Positions 58,909 through 64,000 of a stretch of DNA of 64,000 nt are shown in pieces. The stretch covers positions 1 to 64,000 of the forward strand of contig WION01000266.1 in NCBI GenBank assembly GCA_015039365.1, in the 5' to 3' direction. Made by a program: the position numbers and the translations under genes. Under the pieces are notes generated by a model that saw nothing but the letters and a program-made list of their open reading frames with translations, was not told the origin of the DNA and ran no database searches. Position 1 is the first letter of the stretch; every line of letters begins with the position of its first letter. Source of the stretch: Amanita rubescens (taxonomy: Eukaryota > Basidiomycota > Agaricomycetes > Agaricales > Amanitaceae).

Positions 58909-59922
58909 CTAGAAATCCATTGTAACAGACTCGGAAAAGCTAACACGTCCACCGCAGAGACAATTGAGAATTGCCATTCCTACGAAACTTCCGATGATAA
59001 TGCCTATGATCATAGGGACCTTGCCTTTTGACGAATGAGATTTGGTTGGTGTCGACGTTGTTGATGGTGACGTCGACGTTAACGATGTCGACGCTGAGGA
59101 TGTCGACGCTGGTGTCGCCGGAGCCGTCGAACTCGACCCTGGTAGAAAATGAAAACCTGTAAAACACTCTACCCGCACTTTTGGTTCCAGCGAGACACAC
59201 CGGGGATAGACTCTGCCACCGCAACGTCGAAAGTATTATTAGTGGCCTGGTTTCTTATTCTTCAGGAGCACGCGCGACTGTCATTTTCGTACATACCGTC
59301 ACATTAAGATAAGCCCACTGTGGCACATTGGTATAGGACGGTATAGATTCGGTATACCTGCAGAATCAGTTTAATAATGTTGTCGCGCAGGCAGTGAGCT
59401 GAACTTACTCCATGAAATATGTCGAGGAACAATTGGTCGCGAAAGATGACCATCTGGTCCGATCGGATTAGACTGAGAGAGAGGTAGCTACGAATCGAAC
59501 GTACGTATTCCAGCCTCCATCCCGACAAGCGCTGCATGCTGAGGTCAACGAGTAAAAGACCGAATTACATGTGCAAGTGTTATTGTGGCCTTTCTCCACC
59601 CTGTAGACAGATCCGGATGGGAGGGGGAGGATGTTGAGCGCTGGATGTTGAACCACCATGAGCTCAACCAACTGGTACTATAGATATAGTGATATTCCTA
59701 CGATTTCCGCATGGATAAGTCAAAATACTGGCGACGTAGCAAGGGCTCTGACCCATTGAGTTAAATACCTATGATAGATGAGCTCCAACAGTAGGGGTAC
59801 GTGATTGATCGATTAACACTCACCCAATTGAACTGACTATCTGTGCAGTTGGCTTCGGTGACTGCAGACTGAGCAATGGCGACAGGAGCCACTGCTAGAG
59901 CAAGATAGATTTTGAGTAGCAT
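58909..59922 (-). CDS. Secreted, membrane-anchored Ser/Thr-rich protein
   Basis: ATG 59922: LLKIYLALAVAPVAIAQ is a signal peptide with cleavage after AQ. Small exons follow: EANCTDSQFNW; LPLPSGSVYRVEKGHNNTCT then CNSVFYSLTSACSACRDGGW (a Cys-rich ectodomain); IPSYTNVPQWAYLNVT; and RWNQKCG. The last exon carries a Ser/Thr stalk (SSTAPATPASTSSASTSLTS) and one membrane helix, VPMIIGIIIGSFVGMAILNC, with a short tail; stop 58909-58911. The plan (signal peptide, C-x-C and C-x-x-C ectodomain, ST-rich stalk, single helix) matches a widespread Agaricomycete family of unknown function. It probably sits at the plasma membrane with the ectodomain outside. The inner exon borders are only approximate. Confidence 0.7.
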
Positions 59923-60929
59923 GGCTCTACGGAGTACAGGAATCGATATGTTGAGCATACACTTAGCTACAGGCGGTGCTCGTGTGTATTAATGCGCATA
60001 AAACAAATGCCGTCATCTCGTTGAAGGCGCCACAACGCCAGAGGCCTATCAAACCTTGTAACGTAGAGCGAATCAAACCATTATCTGTAACATGTAATGA
60101 CCTGTCGTTGCTTAGCGCCTGATTGCCAATTTTGATACATCACTCACAATCGTAGAGGCACTGTCATTCCCTGCAGGGCAGTGGCAATGCCATTTGGGTA
60201 CATATTATGCCCTTGGATTCCCAAGCGTTCTATGAATAGGACATTGCTGTATTATCCTCTACAGCTCGCATCAGCGTCGCGATTTTCCCTACTTCCTCTT
60301 CGGGAACCGCTTTGTCCTCTTCACGATCAAGTGATAGGGTTGTCATAGGCCATGACGCTGTACGGTTTCGAAATAGGTTCTCCTGTACCTTGAGAACCTC
60401 AACTTGCGCGTAGTCGCTTTCGATTACTTTGAGCAGCACAAGGCGCTGTGTTTATCGCGTCATCCATAAGAAGCAAGACTAGTCACAGATAGACAATGTC
60501 AAAAGTGAAACACACACAGACGTGAGAAATCGTCTGTTTGTCGGCTCCCGAGTACCTTGACAACGCAGGGGTTTATGTTACGCTCTATCAAGTGTGCGTC
60601 TCAGACCGAAGTACCACCAAAAAAGATATGAATTGCGTGAAATCCATAATGGTATCGGCCAGGACTTTACAGCTTTTACAGCGCATCAACTTTTGTGATG
60701 CCACGCATGGCAGTAACCAAATAGTAACAAAGGGATCTGCCAAGGGACCATCATGATCATTGATTCGACCTGTCAAAGTATTAAGATAAGATGGCGCACC
60801 ACTGGCATAACATGCGGCTTTAGGAAAGGGGTGCTCTGAAAAACACTGCGATATGCGCAAGAGAAGTACTAGTTCAACTGTTGTTTTGGTTTATTTGTGA
60901 ACATTCAATCCTTTCCTGCGCCTCGTTTT
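59923..60929. other. Region with possible short minus-strand exons
   Basis: The minus frame 60230-60439 (VIESDYAQVEVLKVQENLFR, then REEDKAVPEEEVGKIATLMR) looks like coding helix but has no family. The minus frame 60588-60860 is Cys-rich and unclear. No complete gene is supported. Confidence 0.35.
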
Positions 60930-61513
60930 ACAGTCGGCCTGGCGGCGCATGCGCACCCAGTCCGAAAGCTACAAAGGACGACAGTGGCTCCCTATACCTC
61001 GCAACAAACGTTTCTTCCAACCCCGCATCAAAGCTCCCAGCTTTTCTAATTTCTTCTTCGAAGCAGCTGATCACTCTATGAAACTCATGACGCGCATCGC
61101 CTATGCCATCACGAACCACGCCCCCACTGGGGAGGCGGGCCGCCACATGTTCCCTGACAAACCTACCGATTGCACCCACTGCCCAGACCGCACCCTCCAC
61201 TCGTGCGAACATATCTTCACTGCATGCTGTAAAGTATGAGTCTCGTTTCCTTTCTTTACGGTAATGGAAGCATAACACAATGAATGACGCCTTTTCTTTC
61301 GCTTTACGAAAAACAACCCATCAGCCTTTAATTTTGACGATTTACCAGATGACGTCCCCGTCTCTTGAACTTCCTTCGTAGCTACGACAACGTGACTTAC
61401 TTTTGCTTTAGTATACAAAAATGCGGCTAGCACGCGATGACTACTATGGTACATTCTATGTACATCCATAGCTTCTCTCCATTATAATCCTTTCTATTCG
61501 AAAAAAAAAAAAA
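60930..61513 (+). mobile_element. Non-LTR retrotransposon (LINE) 3' remnant with poly(A)
   Basis: The plus strand reads RTQSESYKGRQWLPIPRNKR, then LMTRIAYAITNHAPTGEAGR and CTHCPDRTLHSCEHIFTACC, the C-terminal end of the RNase H/zinc-knuckle part of fungal LINE ORF2 (A-I-T-x-H-A-P-x-G then C-x-x-C...H-I-x-x-x-C). The frame stops at 61238. About 260 bases later lies a run of 13 A (61501-61513), consistent with the element's poly(A) end. Everything upstream is missing, as in a 5'-truncated insertion. Confidence 0.7.
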
Positions 61514-62136
61514 GACCGCGCGGAACTTGCGAGCGTGCTGCAGCGACAACAGCTGCAGGCACGCTGAGCGGGAACTGGGGTAAGATGGAGGTGTCAACGA
61601 CGCTCCGCGTGCGTTGTTGAGATGGGGCTGAAGGCTGCCGCCTCAGATCTGACAGTACATGTCCTATTATCGAACATGTATGAACCCAGTTCCACGTTCA
61701 GAACGATACTAGCAATGAGAAGCGATAACAGTCATAAACTGTAGATTTTGTCCGATGTCAGGGAAATTGGGTTAGAAGCAGCAAGTGGGCGGATGATGGT
61801 CCCGAGAAGGAGTTTTGAAAGAAAGGAAGGAAGATGAGATCGGACTCATCGTAGCGCCCATCCGTCTTACAGCAACCACATTGAACTCCTGTATCCATCA
61901 TAGCAGCATAGTATATCTTTCACGACGTGCATGCCGCGTGTTTTGATTGTGTCAACGCCACGATCATGTTCAAGTACTCTGGCCTACTGCTTGGAACGAT
62001 CCGGTGTCGAGACTTCATGTACTTCTTCGGTTGACTAACTGTGATACAGAAAAAGAAAACATGAAATTTACCAATACATGTTTATTCAATTTCGTGCCAG
62101 GTGATATATCATTGCTAGCGTAGTACACCCGCGTCA
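61514..62136. other. Intergenic, one imperfect stem-loop
   Basis: Just after the poly(A), gcgtgctgcagc and agctgcaggcacgc (about 61532-61564) form an imperfect inverted repeat with a 6-base loop. No gene is supported. Confidence 0.4.
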
Positions 62137-63428
62137 TCAGATGTGCATGTGAGGCATGATTACTGTCCAGGAGGGAGTAACATAGGCATCATAGGGTAGA
62201 GCTCGAAGCGTAGATAGTGCGAGGGCAAGAAGACACATTCTTGCCAACGCATAAACGTGTATCATGACGATAGATTGTGAGGTAATCCAGATTTCATTGA
62301 GTCTTAATATACTGCGTTGTGACCTACGGAAGATGAGATTTAAGAGAAGGCGCGTCATATATCCCAGTAGGATACCTGCACCAGGCGCAGTAGTGACGAC
62401 CATAGCTGAGGCCCGCCAGAGCTGGGACTCGATGTGCGTAGGAAATTGCGCATTCCATGCAGGAAGGTGGACCGTACCGAAGGCGCTCCCAAATATGGCA
62501 CCACACACAGTGATGACGATGGGCTGCCAAGTCATGTAAGGACGAAGTCCGTAATCCACGATTCCATGGATGTATGTGCCCAATGTAATCCGCCACGGTT
62601 GGCCTCTACGTGGCTTTCTGTAGTACCGAGGATTGTCAAATGAAAATGGGACGGATTTCTCGATAGGATAGACGTCGAAAGGGACTTTGACGTCTACAGG
62701 CTTGTGCCACCAGCACCAATATATGAAAATATTGACCACCACATGCCCGAGTACAGTGAGCTCCAATTTCGTCACTACGAGACCTTGGGATGCACGAGCG
62801 ATAACTTGTGCCGCAAACCAAACAGTCTGCATCACGACAAACGTCTTTGCGATCCAATCTCCTTTACTCTTGTCATTAATTTCTTCGACGGGGATGGTCA
62901 ACAGATGCTTGTGACTATCGGGAACCTTGACATTATATTCGTAGGAGTCGTAAAGACGATATCGGGACCCATCCTGCTTCACTATTTGAAAACCGTCCAT
63001 GTTTAGTAGCTGCGCATGTACTTCAGTCCATTCGCATTCCGGATATTTATCTGATCAGCAGAAGCATTTAATCGGATACTTTGGGTAAACGTTATACATT
63101 GCTTACGCATGGTTCTCGTCAATATCTCGCTACTCTTTATCCACTGATTAAATGCAAGGAATAGAATAACCTCCGGTACCAAGATTGCGAGAGGCATTAT
63201 CGCAATGCGTTTCGCCCGTAAGTCTCCGAGCAAGCCTGTCTTCCACCCGATCTCGTGTGGGTTGTCCGGCACGTCGGGATGCAACGCAACCCACGTGCAC
63301 AAGAAGATCGTCGATACGCAGCTTAGGATGATGTTCAGAAGAGTACGACAGTGGTGAATATCATCACAGGCTCCGCCGGGTACGGTAGTTGAATTACGCG
63401 CGATCTCGACGACGCGATCAACGAGCAT
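62137..63428 (-). CDS. Polytopic membrane protein of unknown function, about 411 aa
   Basis: ATG 63428 (MLVDRVVEIARNS). Exon 1 63107-63428, intron 63051-63106 (GTAAGC...GATCAG, phase 1), exon 2 62137-63050; the join is in frame and reads PECEWTEVHAQLLNMDGFQ. Features known from a large basidiomycete family: a W-x-A-L-H-P-x-[VI]-P motif after the first helix (TWVALHPDVPDNP), RIAIMPLAILVPEVILFLAF (second helix), then IPVEEINDKSKGDWIAKTFV, VQTVWFAAQVIARASQGLV-type (third helix), LTVLGHVVVNIFIYWCWWHK followed by PVDVKVPF, and four more helices in the C-terminal half. The Glu-Ile-x-D-[KR]-S-K-G-D motif before helix 3 is the family signature. Function is unknown; it is probably in the plasma or an internal membrane. 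The reading frame is undamaged. Confidence 0.8.
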
Positions 63429-64000
63429 TGTGAGTCTTGTTGGGCGGATAAGTAGAAAGGCATGCTTGAGTATTTTTAAATGCCACTGAGCACCGCATCG
63501 GTGGCGACATCTTTCCCATGGGGGTAGCGCATTGCGCAATACCTGTATCCTCCTGTATCCTGTCGAAACGAGGCGGTGCTAAATCGCTGATGTGGGAACA
63601 CGTGTGTGCCAGGCTGGTGAAGGCGTCGGTAAAAAGTATAGCGTTCAATTGAACGCTGATGGTAGTGCGTTGTCGTTCGTCAGCAAGGAAATTCTCCCGG
63701 AGAACAGGGGCGTTGGGGGCAGCAGGTAGGGGGATCGAGTTTGGGAGTCTGTCAGCCCTTTCGTTGCCGATGATGCCTACGTGGGAGGGACAACTTGAAT
63801 ACGAGACGTGGACTCTCGACGTTGTAGAAGAGAAGAGAAGTAATGACAGGTTATACCGTAGTAGAGAAGCCATCTGGCTGCTGCGTAGTACGGATGCGTC
63901 CAGAAAGGATCGAATGACAGCTTGATTGTCCACTAGAATGTAGAAGAGTACCTAAGCCGTGTGGGGTCCATAGTCTAAGGAGATGATTGGCTGGGAGGGC
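63429..64000 (-). mobile_element. LINE ORF2 RNase H domain remnant, runs off the window end
   Basis: The minus strand reads MDNQAVIRSFLDASVLRSSQ, then SRVHVSYSSCPSHVGIIGNE and RADRLPNSIPLPAAPN, the RNase H domain of fungal non-LTR elements (D-N-Q-A, P-S-H-x-G-I-x-G-N-E-x-A-D). The frame continues to about 63418, just past the ATG of the membrane-protein gene, so the element sits directly in its promoter. The upstream part of the element would lie beyond 64000. Confidence 0.75.

Noticed and set aside
60928..61278. Minus-strand 116-codon frame opposite the LINE remnant
   Set aside because: The plus strand shows the conserved RNase H/zinc-knuckle ending, so the minus frame is a shadow.

Overview
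The window is nuclear DNA from a filamentous basidiomycete, most likely an Agaricomycete. Genes carry many short introns of about 45-60 nt with GTRNGT donors. The families are typical of mushroom-forming fungi: NACHT/WD40 NLR-like proteins, F-box proteins with leucine-rich tails, a DUF6534 membrane protein, an expanded-family G-alpha, an aminoglycoside-phosphotransferase-like kinase, a Crinkler-RHS-type (CR) effector and a tamavidin-like avidin. I cannot name the species. All product calls come from reading translations and motifs; no database search was run.

Layout. 1-3.2 kb: a conserved fungal hypothetical gene cut by the window edge, a tandem duplication and a multi-exon WD40 gene. 3.2-8.6 kb: tandem repeats, then a NACHT gene with a long Pro/Ser/Arg tail. 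8.6-10.3 kb: a dead fragment of mitochondrial DNA polymerase gamma (MIP1). 11.2-12.5 kb: an F-box gene. 13.2-15.3 kb: the 5' part of an importin-beta-3 (KAP121) gene. 17.0-17.5 kb: an intact avidin-family gene. 20.5-28.2 kb: module 1, a MIP1 pseudogene head-to-head with a NACHT-WD40 gene (NWD1), followed by another MIP1 scrap. 29.0-30.6 kb: a kinase-like gene behind a repeated leader. 32.2-34.1 kb: a DUF6534 gene. 34.4-38.8 kb: a complete ISWI chromatin remodeller. 39.3-40.2 kb: a second F-box gene. 40.4-43.8 kb: a MIP1 fragment fused to a frameshifted G-alpha pseudogene. 46.0 kb: a BMS1-like scrap. 47.2-53.9 kb: module 2, an inverted copy of module 1 (NWD2 head-to-head with MIP1) whose MIP1 part is fused to a copy of the ISWI 3' end. 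54.1-58.2 kb: an NLR N-terminal fragment and a CR effector gene. 58.9-59.9 kb: a secreted membrane-anchored protein. 60.9-64 kb: two LINE remnants and a polytopic membrane protein gene.

Main picture. Live genes (avidin, ISWI, DUF6534, F-box and membrane proteins) lie among broken pieces of normally single-copy housekeeping genes (MIP1 five times, importin-beta-3, the ISWI tail, BMS1, G-alpha). The breakpoints are sharp and introns are kept, so copying was at DNA level. The two NWD genes are near-identical inverted paralogues. NWD1 has a nonsense codon that NWD2 lacks, and NWD2 has a one-base insertion in its WD40 array that NWD1 lacks. The neighbourhood also holds self/non-self or defence-type proteins (three NACHT genes, a CR effector, an avidin). 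I read it as a fast-evolving accessory region in which segmental duplication shuffles housekeeping fragments around immune-receptor-like genes.
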